From: an uncultured Oscillospiraceae bacterium
GTDB lineage: Bacteria; Bacillota; Clostridia; Oscillospirales; Acutalibacteraceae
NCBI GenBank assembly: GCA_900549775.1
Contig: URPR01000003.1
Location: 20,897-84,896 of the forward strand
Reading direction: 5' to 3'
DNA length: 64,000 nt
Shown: one piece after another, positions 42,754 to 50,673 of the stretch
How positions within the stretch are numbered: the stretch's first letter is position 1
Layout of the letters: the number at the start of each line of letters is the position of its first letter
Notes under the pieces: model-generated
What the model saw: the letters and a program-made list of their open reading frames with translations, nothing else
The model's database searches: none
What the model was told of the DNA's origin: nothing
Translations under genes and position numbers: made by a program

Positions 42754-43374
42754 CTAAATTATAGGCTGTTTTTCATTATCTAAAAGCTTATCTAACATAA
42801 CTTTTGCTTGTACATTGAAATATACACAATCTAAAAAAATAAAAATTCTCTCGTCTCTTGAAAAATTTTTTAAAATATTTGCTTCTAAGTCAACATTAAC
42901 TGACATATTTCCAGATAAATTTTCCTTATAATTAGTTATGTTAACAGCTACACAGTCTTTGCTAAATAAATCTAAGCCATTTGTTTTTTCAAAAATATTT
43001 TTAATATCTAAAAATACGGGCAAAAGGCACTCTTGAGTTTTAAATGATGGCTTTGTAGTACTTTTTTGCAAATTACATACATGCACATTTACACCAAGTT
43101 TTTTAAACCTTTCTTTAAACTGGCAAGCTTGTTGAAAAAAATTTTCTTCACAAAAAAAAACTAAATTTTTATTTTGCAAAATAAAGTCCGATATCTGTTC
43201 TATTTCCTTGGCAAAGAAAAGTGCTAATGCTTCATATTTTACTTGCTTTGTGTGATAAATGTTCTTTGACAAGTTTTGAAATGATAAATTTTCTTTCAAA
43301 TTTATTTTTTTATCGAAAAAGTTAGGCTGGCAAAAAAACATAGCCTTTTCAAGTAAAATTTTGTCCATCAGCAA
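42754..43374 (-). CDS. Hypothetical protein, Phe/Lys-rich
   Basis: Protein of 206 aa. TTG at 43374 is six nt after AAGGGG; an ATG six bp later gives MDKILLEKAMFFC. It is rich in Phe, Lys and Asn and contains several Cys. Possible alpha/beta alternation is seen (LVFFCEENFFQQACQFKERFKKLGVNVHVC, RIFIFLDCVYFN), but no motif I recognise. No signal peptide or membrane helix. It precedes the RNase M5-like gene by 30 bp and is probably cotranscribed with it and the PASTA gene. Confidence 0.6.
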   Translation of the reverse strand: MLMDKILLEKAMFFCQPNFFDKKINLKENLSFQNLSKNIYHTKQVKYEALALFFAKEIEQISDFILQNKNLVFFCEENFFQQACQFKERFKKLGVNVHVCNLQKSTTKPSFKTQECLLPVFLDIKNIFEKTNGLDLFSKDCVAVNITNYKENLSGNMSVNVDLEANILKNFSRDERIFIFLDCVYFNVQAKVMLDKLLDNEKQPII

Positions 43375-43508
43375 AACTCACCCCTTATTTTTATATTATA
43401 CCGCGTAAAAAGCTAGACTGTCAATGCTTTTAAAGATTCCTGTAACAAGGTAAAATTTTACTTAATGTAAAAAATTTTCGTTCATCGAAAAAAATCGAAT
43501 ATTTTATG

Positions 43509-43537
43509 TTGAAAAATTTTCACAAATTGATTATAAT
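43509..43537 (+). promoter_or_regulatory. Vegetative promoter upstream of the DUF6514-like/spo0A-like pair
   Basis: TTGAAA (43509-43514), 17-bp spacer, TATAAT (43532-43537). About 20 bp further upstream (near 43482-43498) TTCATCGAAA and AATCGAA resemble Spo0A boxes (core TGTCGAA), but only in part. Confidence 0.75.
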
Positions 43538-43587
43538 AAAAAAGACGAATGATGTCAAATTATGATTCTTAATAGAGGTAGGTAAAA

Positions 43588-43884
43588 ATGACAAAAGTAA
43601 TACACATGTTCAAAAAAGACCTTTCACAAATCAAAAACATTCAGGATACGGAAAAGTTATACTATAACTTGTACGAAACTGAAAACCCGTCTTATACTAC
43701 TTATGGCATCGAAATAATATCCAAAAAAAAGAACAAATCTGAAACAACTTCTCTGCAGCAAATTTCCGAATCAAAATGTTTAATCATAAACATTATCACT
43801 TACCTGTACGAAAATTCAATCAAGCCAAATTCCGCTTGTGGTATTATCAGCGACTTAATAAATGCAGATTTCCTTAGAAACTAA
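43588..43884 (+). CDS. Small DUF6514-like protein upstream of a Spo0A-like gene
   Basis: Protein of 98 aa, ATG after AGAGGTAGG. The pattern YYNLYETENPSYTTYGIEI (about residues 25-43), a Ser/Thr-containing middle with IIN-ITYLYENSIKPN and a final IISDLINADFL resembles DUF6514, a small clostridial family of unknown function. No signal peptide or membrane segment is seen. It shares the promoter at 43509 with the regulator gene that begins 20 bp downstream. Confidence 0.7.
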   Translation: MTKVIHMFKKDLSQIKNIQDTEKLYYNLYETENPSYTTYGIEIISKKKNKSETTSLQQISESKCLIINIITYLYENSIKPNSACGIISDLINADFLRN

Positions 43885-43904
43885 GATATTTTCTATATTT
43901 TCCC

Positions 43905-44678
43905 ATGGAATGCAGTCATTCTCCTATAAAATTACTAATCGCTGATGATAACAATGATGTTTGTAATACTTTATCTAACTTTTTTAACGATGTGAATGAT
44001 ATAAAAGTTTGTGCTATAACTCACGATGGTATCAGTACTGTCGAACAAATAAAAAGCTTAAGTCCTGACATCGTTTTACTCGATATCGTTATGCCAAACG
44101 CTGACGGTATTGACGTATTAAGACTTTTAAAGCAAAGAAACCAACAACCTATGCCTCAATTTATCATTATTTCTGCTGTTGGAAGCGAAAGTGTTCTAAA
44201 AGAAGCTTATTCGCTAGGTGTTAAATACTATATGCTAAAACCATTTATTTTAAAATCTCTCGAAGAACGTATCAGAAAAATTTATTCAAATCAATTCAAA
44301 GAAAAAATTTTATTCACCACCAGTACAACTAGTAACTTTAAAACCGATTCTATTATTAAAAAACATCTTATACGAATTGGCATCCCTACAAACAGTTTAG
44401 GGTATTTGTACATCACTGATGCTTTAAAAAATATGATTAATGCTAGCCAAGGGTATTTGATTTCCGATATTTATGAAACTGTTGCTAAAAATTATGAAAC
44501 TACTCAGCAATGTGTTGAAGGAGCAATCCGAAACGCTATATCTCGTGCTCATGAAAAAAGAAGTAAAGATTACAGCAAAATATTTTCAAAAAGTAACGGC
44601 AGAGGAACCGTAAAACCGACTAATTCTCAGCTTTTAACAAAACTAGCTGAGAGTATAAAAATATCTGATGAACTATAA
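43905..44678 (+). CDS. spo0A: Spo0A-like sporulation response regulator
   Basis: Protein of 257 aa. The receiver domain (residues about 8-128) has the acidic pair in LLIADDN, the phospho-acceptor Asp60 in VLLDIVMP, Ser90 in IIISAVG and Lys112 in YMLKPF. The C-terminal Spo0A effector domain (about 150-257) is seen in HLIRIGIPTNSLGYLYITDAL, ISDIYETVAKNYETT and the closing KPTNSQLLTKLAES. In B. subtilis the recognition helix is SRVERAIRHAIE; here it reads QCVEGAIRNAIS, so two Arg expected to touch the DNA are Cys and Gly. The gene is not beside spoIVB as in most relatives, and its ATG has no SD. It may be the master regulator with shifted specificity, or a paralogue. Confidence 0.85.
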   Translation: MECSHSPIKLLIADDNNDVCNTLSNFFNDVNDIKVCAITHDGISTVEQIKSLSPDIVLLDIVMPNADGIDVLRLLKQRNQQPMPQFIIISAVGSESVLKEAYSLGVKYYMLKPFILKSLEERIRKIYSNQFKEKILFTTSTTSNFKTDSIIKKHLIRIGIPTNSLGYLYITDALKNMINASQGYLISDIYETVAKNYETTQQCVEGAIRNAISRAHEKRSKDYSKIFSKSNGRGTVKPTNSQLLTKLAESIKISDEL

Positions 44679-44695
44679 ATAGTAAACTCTATAAA

Positions 44696-45226
44696 TTAAA
44701 ATTTCAGTTTTTTCAGGACAATAGACAGTACTGTCGCAACCGTTAACGATACAGCTGTGTTTATTCCTGAAATAATGGCACTTCTACACAATAAAACTAT
44801 TGTGCTCTCTAGAGTCATTCCCAATATGACTCTATTGACGACAAAGCCTTTAAAAAGATGCAACAAAGTGTAGATAACAGATGCTAAAAAACCTGAAATT
44901 AAATTTATAAGAGTTTCTTTTTTTAAAAATTTAAATGCATTTTTAAAGTGTCCACATACAAATGCCATAACAAACTTAAACAAAAACGTAAAAGGAGATG
45001 ACATTATAAACAATGGGTTTAAAATATCAAATAAAAAAGAGCCTATTCCGGCTGCTAAACCTCCTTTTACAGGACCAAGTAAAAAAGCTGCTAGCAAACA
45101 GGCTGCATTTCCTAAATGCACCATTGTGTTCGTGCCTATAAAGACTGGAATATGTACGTAAGTCGCAGTCAAAACTACAGCTGCCATCGAGCTAACGCTA
45201 ACTATATTTTTTATTTTCTCATTCAA
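44696..45226 (-). CDS. ECF transporter S component
   Basis: Protein of 176 aa, ATG after TTAAGGAG. About five to six membrane helices. Features of substrate-capture S components: an N-terminal ATYVHIPVFIGTNTMVHLGNAACLLAAFLLGPVKGGLAAGIGSFLFDIL, in which the LGN-A-LL-GP--GGLAAGIGS--- pattern matches the ECF-S family. The vitamin or metal bound is not clear from sequence, and no riboswitch is visible in the short leader. The energising EcfAAT module is not in the window. Confidence 0.85.
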   Translation of the reverse strand: MNEKIKNIVSVSSMAAVVLTATYVHIPVFIGTNTMVHLGNAACLLAAFLLGPVKGGLAAGIGSFLFDILNPLFIMSSPFTFLFKFVMAFVCGHFKNAFKFLKKETLINLISGFLASVIYTLLHLFKGFVVNRVILGMTLESTIVLLCRSAIISGINTAVSLTVATVLSIVLKKLKF

Positions 45227-45358
45227 AAAAATTAACTCCTTAAGTTTTAACTATTATTTTAATGCGTATTAAATAATTTTACAAGTTCGACCTTTTAATC
45301 TTTTTATTTTTTCCTTTTTTAATTTATAATTTTAAAAATTAACTTATGGAGGGTCCAT

Positions 45359-45733
45359 ATGTCACACACAGAATGCGAAAATAAAGTAAAATTTGAGAAA
45401 TCTTCTACAAACAGCAATGATGAAAATAACCTTACTAAACAGCCCAAACTAAAAGACTTGAACTCTTCTTTAAGCTGTTTAGAATTTTTTTTCGTACAGG
45501 TCATTTCAAAGCTACCTATAATAAATTTACCTTTTTTGCTCACATGGGCGTTTAACAAAAATTCAAATTTAAATTTGAAAGCCTACGCTAAATCCATATT
45601 GATATGGAATTTGATTTATGCCGCAATTATTATTTTTTTGTTTCTTACACTTACTTTCATAAAATACCATTTTGATATAAATGTTTATTTTCAATATTTA
45701 AAAAACGTACTTAAGTTATTGGCATCTAAATAA
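45359..45733 (+). CDS. Small membrane protein, function unknown
   Basis: Protein of 124 aa, ATG after ATGGAGGGTCC, with a TATAAT-like site upstream near 45324. A hydrophilic Lys/Asn/Ser-rich N-terminus (about residues 1-37) leads to a hydrophobic region containing INLPFLLTWAFNKNSNLNLKAYAKSILIW, then a strong membrane helix (about 82-100). The WAF-(N)-N-NLK-YAKA pattern is common in small clostridial membrane proteins of unknown role. A terminator follows directly. It lies opposite the cotJ operon. Confidence 0.65.
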   Translation: MSHTECENKVKFEKSSTNSNDENNLTKQPKLKDLNSSLSCLEFFFVQVISKLPIINLPFLLTWAFNKNSNLNLKAYAKSILIWNLIYAAIIIFLFLTLTFIKYHFDINVYFQYLKNVLKLLASK

Positions 45734-45763
45734 AAAAGGCCTTGTAAATGGCCTCTTTTTTAT
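45733..45763 (+). terminator. Terminator after the small membrane protein gene
   Basis: A-run plus GGCC, loop, GGCC-TC-T6: short GC stem flanked by A/T pairs. It also lies beyond the cotJC stop on the other strand. Confidence 0.7.
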
Positions 45764-45777
45764 AATAAAATTCGTTT

Positions 45778-46383
45778 TCACTTACAGCCTTTATCAAAAG
45801 ACGGGTTAAACGCATAAAAGTTTTTACTGTTTAGCTTATCTGTCGCTATTCTTAACCCTTCACCAAATCTTTGATAATGAACTATCTCGCGTGCTCTTAA
45901 AAAGCGGATAGGATCTATAACATCAGGGTCATCGCAGAACCTCAATATGTTATCATAAGTCGTTCTAGCTTTTTGCTCTGCAGCTAAGTCCTCATGCAAG
46001 TCTGTTATAACGTCCCCCTTGGACTGTATATAAGCAGCTGTGAATGGGTCTCCTGAAGCGGAACTTGGATAAATTCCAGTGGTGTGATCTACAAAGTATG
46101 CGTCAAATCCGCAAGCTTTTATTTCTTCATTCGTTAAGTTTTTAGTTAGTTGATAAACTATCGTGCCAACCATTTCCAAATGAGCTAACTCTTCTGTACC
46201 TATGTCTGTCAATATAGCTTTCAGTTCTGGGTACGGCATTGAATATCTCTGGCTTAAATAGCGCAATGAAGCTCCAAGTTCACCGTCTGGACCACCATAT
46301 TGGCTAATAATAATTTTCGCAAGTTTCGGATTTGAATTTTTTATATTTATCGGATACTCAAGTTTCTTCTCATAAACCCACAT
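45778..46383 (-). CDS. cotJC: Spore coat protein CotJC (manganese-catalase family)
   Basis: Protein of 201 aa, ATG after GGAGGGC. Starts MWVYEKKLEYPINIKNSNPKLA, as CotJC does. Ferritin-like manganese-catalase features: QYGGPDGELGASLRYLSQRY, the metal ligand region DIGTEELAHLEMVGT, DLHEDLAAEQKARTTYDNI and REIVHYQRFGEGL. It is a coat protein of the spore, possibly with catalase activity. It is last in cotJA-cotJB-cotJC; the one-base spacing to cotJB implies coupled translation. Confidence 0.95.
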   Translation of the reverse strand: MWVYEKKLEYPINIKNSNPKLAKIIISQYGGPDGELGASLRYLSQRYSMPYPELKAILTDIGTEELAHLEMVGTIVYQLTKNLTNEEIKACGFDAYFVDHTTGIYPSSASGDPFTAAYIQSKGDVITDLHEDLAAEQKARTTYDNILRFCDDPDVIDPIRFLRAREIVHYQRFGEGLRIATDKLNSKNFYAFNPSFDKGCK

Positions 46384-46644
46384 TTATTTGCCCTCCATAC
46401 ATGTATTGTCCCATGGCCAAGGATTAGCTATCCATTCCCAAGAACTACCGTTTTTGTCTTTCATGCTTAATGGCCCGTATTTAGATATAAATTCTCTCGT
46501 CAACTCTTCTGACTCCATACGATATTCACTTAATTTGCTAGATGCTCCCCTATCATTTGGGTGCGTATCTAGAAACAGATGTAACTCTATCATCGCAAAG
46601 TCAAGCATAGAAATTTTTTTTAATAAACTCTCTCTATTATTCAT
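46384..46644 (-). CDS. cotJB: Spore coat protein CotJB
   Basis: Protein of 86 aa. LLKKISMLDFAMIELHLFLDTHPND and the final GPLS--(D)---WEWIANPWPWD are the CotJB pattern. It shares a base with the cotJA stop and abuts cotJC. It is expected to be made in the mother cell during sporulation. Confidence 0.93.
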   Translation of the reverse strand: MNNRESLLKKISMLDFAMIELHLFLDTHPNDRGASSKLSEYRMESEELTREFISKYGPLSMKDKNGSSWEWIANPWPWDNTCMEGK

Positions 46645-46841
46645 TATCTTCTATAACCTCCACATAAAAATGGCTTATCAAGACAAGGAAATAATGTTCC
46701 TTTGCTCAAACCTTGCTCCGCTGTATAAATCATCACAGGGTTTTGATACGGAATATATGCCATTGCTACTACTGTATTTTCCGGCAACGATGGGATTTCT
46801 CTGTTAAATAATTGCCTTTCTCTACAGTTGTCTTTATCCAT
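46644..46841 (-). CDS. cotJA: Spore coat-associated protein CotJA
   Basis: Protein of 65 aa from the ATG at 46841 with AGGAAG nine nt upstream; a TTG 18 bp earlier lies before the SD. The core VVAMAYIPYQNPVMIYTAEQGLSKGTLFPCLDKPFL is typical of CotJA, which needs no leader. It starts the cotJABC operon. I could not fix a sigma-E promoter in the 170-bp region upstream. Confidence 0.92.
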   Translation of the reverse strand: MDKDNCRERQLFNREIPSLPENTVVAMAYIPYQNPVMIYTAEQGLSKGTLFPCLDKPFLCGGYRR

Positions 46842-46981
46842 AAAAACACTTCCTACCAAATAGTAAATCTTTTTTAGATTCCTATACTCATTCTATTCCT
46901 ACATGCATAGCTTGTTCCGTATTTTTCACTGCCTGTATAAAAATTTCAATTATCATATTTACTTTCTTTCTAAAAATATGA

Positions 46982-47016
46982 TATAATAATTTTAAAAGTT
47001 AGCCTAAGCTAACTTT
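46982..47016 (+). promoter_or_regulatory. feo promoter with DtxR-like operator
   Basis: An extended -10 TGA-TATAAT (TATAAT at 46982-46987; weak TTTACT 18 bp upstream) is followed at once by a perfect palindrome AAAGTTAGC-CTAA-GCTAACTTT (46995-47016), at the expected start point. The core TTAGCCTAAGCTAA resembles DtxR/IdeR iron-box sequences. A DtxR-family gene is the last gene of this operon, so autoregulation is likely. Confidence 0.8.
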
Positions 47017-47029
47017 ATGGAAGGTAGGT

Positions 47030-47269
47030 GTGTTTACAAACGTGACTTTAAATGAACTGAAACCCGGCCAAATGGGTAAGGTCGTTAAATTAAACGGAAC
47101 CGGAAAAATAAAGTACCGCATTGTTGATATGGGAATAATTCCCGGCACTGCTATATTAATAAAAAGATTTGCTCCTTTCGGAGACCCCATTCAAATAAAT
47201 TTAAGAGGATATGAGCTTAGCATCAGAAAAAGCGAAGCCAAAAATATTGAAATAATTAAAATTAAATAA
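47030..47269 (+). CDS. feoA: Ferrous iron transport protein A
   Basis: Protein of 79 aa, GTG start after GGAAGGTAG. SH3-like FeoA domain: TLNELKPGQMGKVVKLNG, RIVDMGIIPGTAILIKRFAPFGDPIQINLRGYELSIRKSEAKNI. It assists FeoB in Fe(II) uptake. It lies 10 bp before feoB. Confidence 0.95.
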   Translation: MFTNVTLNELKPGQMGKVVKLNGTGKIKYRIVDMGIIPGTAILIKRFAPFGDPIQINLRGYELSIRKSEAKNIEIIKIK

Positions 47270-47279
47270 GGAGGTTATC

Positions 47280-49364
47280 ATGACAACTTTAAGTTCAGAT
47301 CGCACCAAAGTTATGAAAAAGCACCTGAACGTAGCGCTTATAGGCAACCCAAATAGCGGAAAAACTACCCTCTTTAACCAGTTAACCGGCAGCAGACAAT
47401 ATGTTGGCAATTGGCCCGGAGTTACAGTTGAAAAAAAAGAAGGTAAATTATCGTACAAAAACGAAGAAATTAAAATTATCGACCTTCCCGGAATATATTC
47501 ACTCTCGCCATATTCTTCTGAGGAAATCGTAACAAGAAACTGTCTTTTACACGACGATGTAGATTTAATCATAAACATAATAGACTCAACAAATATAGAA
47601 AGAAACCTATACCTCACCACGCAAATAATGGAGCTCGGCAAACCCATCGTCGTCGTACTGAATATGATAGACATTTTAGAGAAAAAAGGCGATAAAATAG
47701 ATTATCAGTTGTTAAGTAAACTACTTAGTGTTGCTGTCATTCCCATGTCGGCAAATAAGCACGATAAAATAGAAAGCTTAATGGATAGTTGCCTTGATAT
47801 TATCAACCAAAAGGCTTCTTCCAAAATACAAGATGTTCAAAACATTTATGCTCCTGAAATTGATAGCATTTTAAACAACATAGAGAAAATTTTAAAAAAC
47901 AGCAATAATAAATTTAAAGTCAATCCCAGGTGGTTAGCTGTAAAACTGTTTAGCGAAGACCACGATATTCTAAAGAATGTGCATCTTACTGAAGATGAAC
48001 TAAGCAAGATTAATTTCTACAAAAACAGCGTCAGTCCAAGCAAAAATACAGACAGACAAATGATAATATCTGAATGTCGATACGATTACACTTGTTCCGT
48101 CTGTAAGAAGTGCGTACATAAAAATTTGAAAAATGATAAATTGAGTATCACTGATAAAATCGATAAAATCGTTACAAATAAATTTTTAGCTCTTCCCATA
48201 TTTTTAGCCATAATGATGCTGATATTTTATATCACATTTGGTCCTGTAGGCAATTATTTTAAAAGTTGGGCTGAGTTTTTGATAAACGACATAATAGGCA
48301 ACTCCATAGAAAAACTTTTAATCTCACTAAATGCATCATCTTGGGCTAAAAGTTTGATTCTCGATGGTGTTGTAAAAGGCGTAGGTTCCGTCATTTCTTT
48401 CTTCCCTCAAATTATGATATTATTTACCTTGTTATCAGTTCTAGAAGACAGCGGATATATGGCAAGAGCTGCTTTTATTACCGATAAAATGCTGAGAAAA
48501 ATAGGCTTGTCCGGTAAAGCTTTTGTCCCGCTACTTATGGGGTTTGGATGCTCTGTACCAGCTGTTTTGGGCACGCGAATATTAGAACACGATAAAGACA
48601 AAAAGTTGACTATTTTAATGATACCGTTTATGTCTTGCAGCGCTAAGATGCCTGTTTATTCTATGTTCATTTCAGCATTTTTCCCGTCACATCAGCCAAT
48701 CATTATATTTTCAATATACTTGCTTGGAATTTTAGTCGCTATATTTACAGCATTTTTGTTTAAAAATACGATTTTAAAAGGAAAAGAAGCCCCATTTATA
48801 ATGGAACTGCCCGAATACAAATTACCAACATTGAAAAACCTCAGCTTGCACGTTTGGGAAAGATTAAAGGACTTTTTAGTAAAGGCCGGCACCGTGCTAG
48901 TTGGCGCAACTATCGTCATTTGGTTTCTTCAATCGTTCAATTTTTCGCTTCACACTGTACAAGATAGCAGTGACAGCATTTTAGCTTACCTAGGCGCAAA
49001 AATCGCACCCATTTTTACCTTATGCGGATTTAACGATTGGAAGGCCTCGGTCGCACTCATTTCTGGAATAATAGCAAAAGAATCCGTTGTTAGCACATCT
49101 GCAATACTGTACAACACCGAAGCTTCTATGAGTCTTCATCATGCGCTTTCTCAACATTTTTCTATGCTATCTGCTTATTCATTTATGGTATTTGTGCTGT
49201 TGTACACGCCTTGCGTTGCCGCTCTTTCAGCCATAAGAAAAGAAATGAAAAGCGCAAAATGGACCATCATTTCAATATTGTACCAACTGATAACAGCCTG
49301 GTTTGTAAGTGCGCTTGTGTTCCAAATCGGCACACTTATAAAAAATTGTTTAGGAGGTTTATGA
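47280..49364 (+). CDS. feoB: Ferrous iron transport protein B
   Basis: Protein of 694 aa, ATG after AAGGAGGTTATC. An N-terminal G domain: G1 GNPNSGKTTLFNQLTG, G2 GNWPGVTVEKKEG, G3 DLPGIYSLSPYSSEE, G4 NMID. After the GDI region a Cys-rich segment CSVCKKC is seen before the membrane domain, which has about eight to ten helices with the Gate motifs (FGCSVPAVLGTRIL, SCSAKMPVY). It carries Fe(II) across the membrane. Its TGA overlaps the region before a small Cys-rich gene. Confidence 0.96.
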   Translation: MTTLSSDRTKVMKKHLNVALIGNPNSGKTTLFNQLTGSRQYVGNWPGVTVEKKEGKLSYKNEEIKIIDLPGIYSLSPYSSEEIVTRNCLLHDDVDLIINIIDSTNIERNLYLTTQIMELGKPIVVVLNMIDILEKKGDKIDYQLLSKLLSVAVIPMSANKHDKIESLMDSCLDIINQKASSKIQDVQNIYAPEIDSILNNIEKILKNSNNKFKVNPRWLAVKLFSEDHDILKNVHLTEDELSKINFYKNSVSPSKNTDRQMIISECRYDYTCSVCKKCVHKNLKNDKLSITDKIDKIVTNKFLALPIFLAIMMLIFYITFGPVGNYFKSWAEFLINDIIGNSIEKLLISLNASSWAKSLILDGVVKGVGSVISFFPQIMILFTLLSVLEDSGYMARAAFITDKMLRKIGLSGKAFVPLLMGFGCSVPAVLGTRILEHDKDKKLTILMIPFMSCSAKMPVYSMFISAFFPSHQPIIIFSIYLLGILVAIFTAFLFKNTILKGKEAPFIMELPEYKLPTLKNLSLHVWERLKDFLVKAGTVLVGATIVIWFLQSFNFSLHTVQDSSDSILAYLGAKIAPIFTLCGFNDWKASVALISGIIAKESVVSTSAILYNTEASMSLHHALSQHFSMLSAYSFMVFVLLYTPCVAALSAIRKEMKSAKWTIISILYQLITAWFVSALVFQIGTLIKNCLGGL

Positions 49365-49511
49365 ATGATTACGGATTTTATAATAGCATTTTTTGCTATT
49401 TTTTATGTATTATTTTTATGTTTCAGAAAAATAAAAGGAAATAAAAGCATCTGCAACCAGAAATGCCAAAGTTGCCCTTACACGGGATGTAGTTTTAAAA
49501 AATCAAAGTAA
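49365..49511 (+). CDS. FeoB-associated Cys-rich membrane peptide
   Basis: 48-aa protein, ATG at 49365 (seven nt after AGGAGG). One N-terminal membrane helix (MITDFIIAFFAIFYVLFLCF, residues 1-20), a basic turn, then CNQKCQSCPYTGC with four Cys in the last 19 residues. This is the FeoB-associated Cys-rich membrane protein type, encoded after feoB in many Firmicutes and thought to aid iron uptake. It lies one base after feoB and 15 bp before the regulator gene. Confidence 0.88.
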   Translation: MITDFIIAFFAIFYVLFLCFRKIKGNKSICNQKCQSCPYTGCSFKKSK

Positions 49512-49526
49512 AATTATGGAGAAAAA

Positions 49527-49910
49527 ATGGAACGCCAAAGATTAACAGATTCCCTCGAGGACTACCTCGAAGCGGTATACATAATAAAAAAAGAAACAGG
49601 AGAAGCACGTATCACGGACATTGCGCTACGGTTGAAATGCTCAAAACCCAGTGTAAATAAAGCTGTGTCTCTTCTTAAAGAAAAGGAACTTTTAAGCCAA
49701 GAAAAATACGGACAGATTTTACTCACCAAAAGCGGAGAAAAGGCCGCCAAAGATATTTACTTTCGCCACAAGACTTTAATAGACTTCTTGTGCAATACCT
49801 TAAAAGTCGATTACGAAATTGCTAAAATTGATGCATGCAAGATGGAGCATGTAATAAGCCGTCAAACCCTAGAAAAACTCCTTAAATATATGAAAAACAA
49901 CACAAAATAG
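49527..49910 (+). CDS. DtxR-family metal-dependent regulator
   Basis: Protein of 127 aa, ATG after ATGGAGAAAA. Winged HTH (residues about 5-65): LTDSLEDYLEAVYIIKKETGEARITDIALRLKCSKPSVNKAVSLLKEKELL. The dimerisation/metal domain has RHKTLIDFL and IDACKMEHVIS. The Cys at the position of DtxR Cys102 (ACxxEH), rather than the Glu of MntR, points to iron sensing. No SH3 domain is present. It closes the feo operon and likely represses it when iron is replete, using the palindrome at 46995. Confidence 0.9.
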   Translation: MERQRLTDSLEDYLEAVYIIKKETGEARITDIALRLKCSKPSVNKAVSLLKEKELLSQEKYGQILLTKSGEKAAKDIYFRHKTLIDFLCNTLKVDYEIAKIDACKMEHVISRQTLEKLLKYMKNNTK

Positions 49911-49931
49911 AAAACTAGAAAGGAGCAAACC

Positions 49932-50672
49932 ATGTCAGTTACTTGGAACCCTTGGCACGGGTGCAAAAAAATAAGTGCCGGATGCCAAAATTGCTACGTG
50001 TATAGACAAGATTTTAAATTTGAAAAAGATAGTTCCATTGTAACTAAAAACGCTTCTTTCAATTTACCTACAAGGAAAAATCGCAACGGAAACTACAAGA
50101 TACCTTCGGGAGAGATGGTTTTTACTTGTTTTACATCTGACTTTTTCTTAAAGGAAGCCGATGCTTGGAGAGAAGTTGTGTGGAAAATGATAAAAGAGCG
50201 AACTGACCTAAACTTCTTTATAATAACCAAAAGGCCAGATAGATTCTTCATCTCGTTGCCAGATGATTGGCGCGGCGGCTATGAAAATGTCTACATATCT
50301 TGCACAGTGGAAAATCAAAAGATGTCAGATTTTAGGTTACCAATATTTCTTAAGTTGCCCATAAAACATAAGTTTATAGCTGTCTCCCCTTTACTTGAAA
50401 AGATCAACCTACTCCCTTATTTAAACAGCGAAATAGAGGAAGTTGTCGTTGGTGGAGAGTCAGGCAAGTTTGCTAGAATTTGCGATTATCGCTGGGTTTT
50501 AAACTTACGAGACCAGTGCATAAGTAAAGATATCCCATTTTGGTTTCATCAGACCGGTTCTAAATTATACAAAGATGGCAAACTGTACAACATTCCAAGA
50601 AAATACCACCACTCTCAAGCCGAAAAAGCAAATATAAATTACAAAACAGAAAAGTTTAAAGAGGAAAAATAA
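49932..50672 (+). CDS. DUF5131 (phage Gp37/Gp68-type) protein
   Basis: Protein of 246 aa, ATG after AAAGGAGCAAACC. The N-terminus MSVTWNPWHGCKKISAGCQNCYVYR carries a Cys-x6-Cys-x2-Cys-Tyr pattern of this family, followed by IPSGEMVFTCFTSDFFL, FFIITKRPDRF, VYISCTVENQKMSDFRL, FIAVSPLLEKINLL and VVVGGESGKFARICD, all DUF5131 hallmarks. The fold is thought to be related to radical SAM barrels. It occurs in phages and in chromosomes, and its role is unknown. It is directly followed (1 bp) by a DNA glycosylase gene, which suggests joint expression. Confidence 0.88.
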   Translation: MSVTWNPWHGCKKISAGCQNCYVYRQDFKFEKDSSIVTKNASFNLPTRKNRNGNYKIPSGEMVFTCFTSDFFLKEADAWREVVWKMIKERTDLNFFIITKRPDRFFISLPDDWRGGYENVYISCTVENQKMSDFRLPIFLKLPIKHKFIAVSPLLEKINLLPYLNSEIEEVVVGGESGKFARICDYRWVLNLRDQCISKDIPFWFHQTGSKLYKDGKLYNIPRKYHHSQAEKANINYKTEKFKEEK

Positions 50673-50673
50673 A

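Noticed and set aside
43482..43498. Spo0A boxes upstream of the spo0A-like gene
   Set aside because: TTCATCGAAA and AATCGAA match the TGTCGAA core only in part, and AT-rich sequence gives such matches by chance.
46842..46960. Sigma-E promoter for cotJABC
   Set aside because: Several partial matches (GGAATAG, CATGTAGG) but no pair at correct spacing could be chosen by eye.
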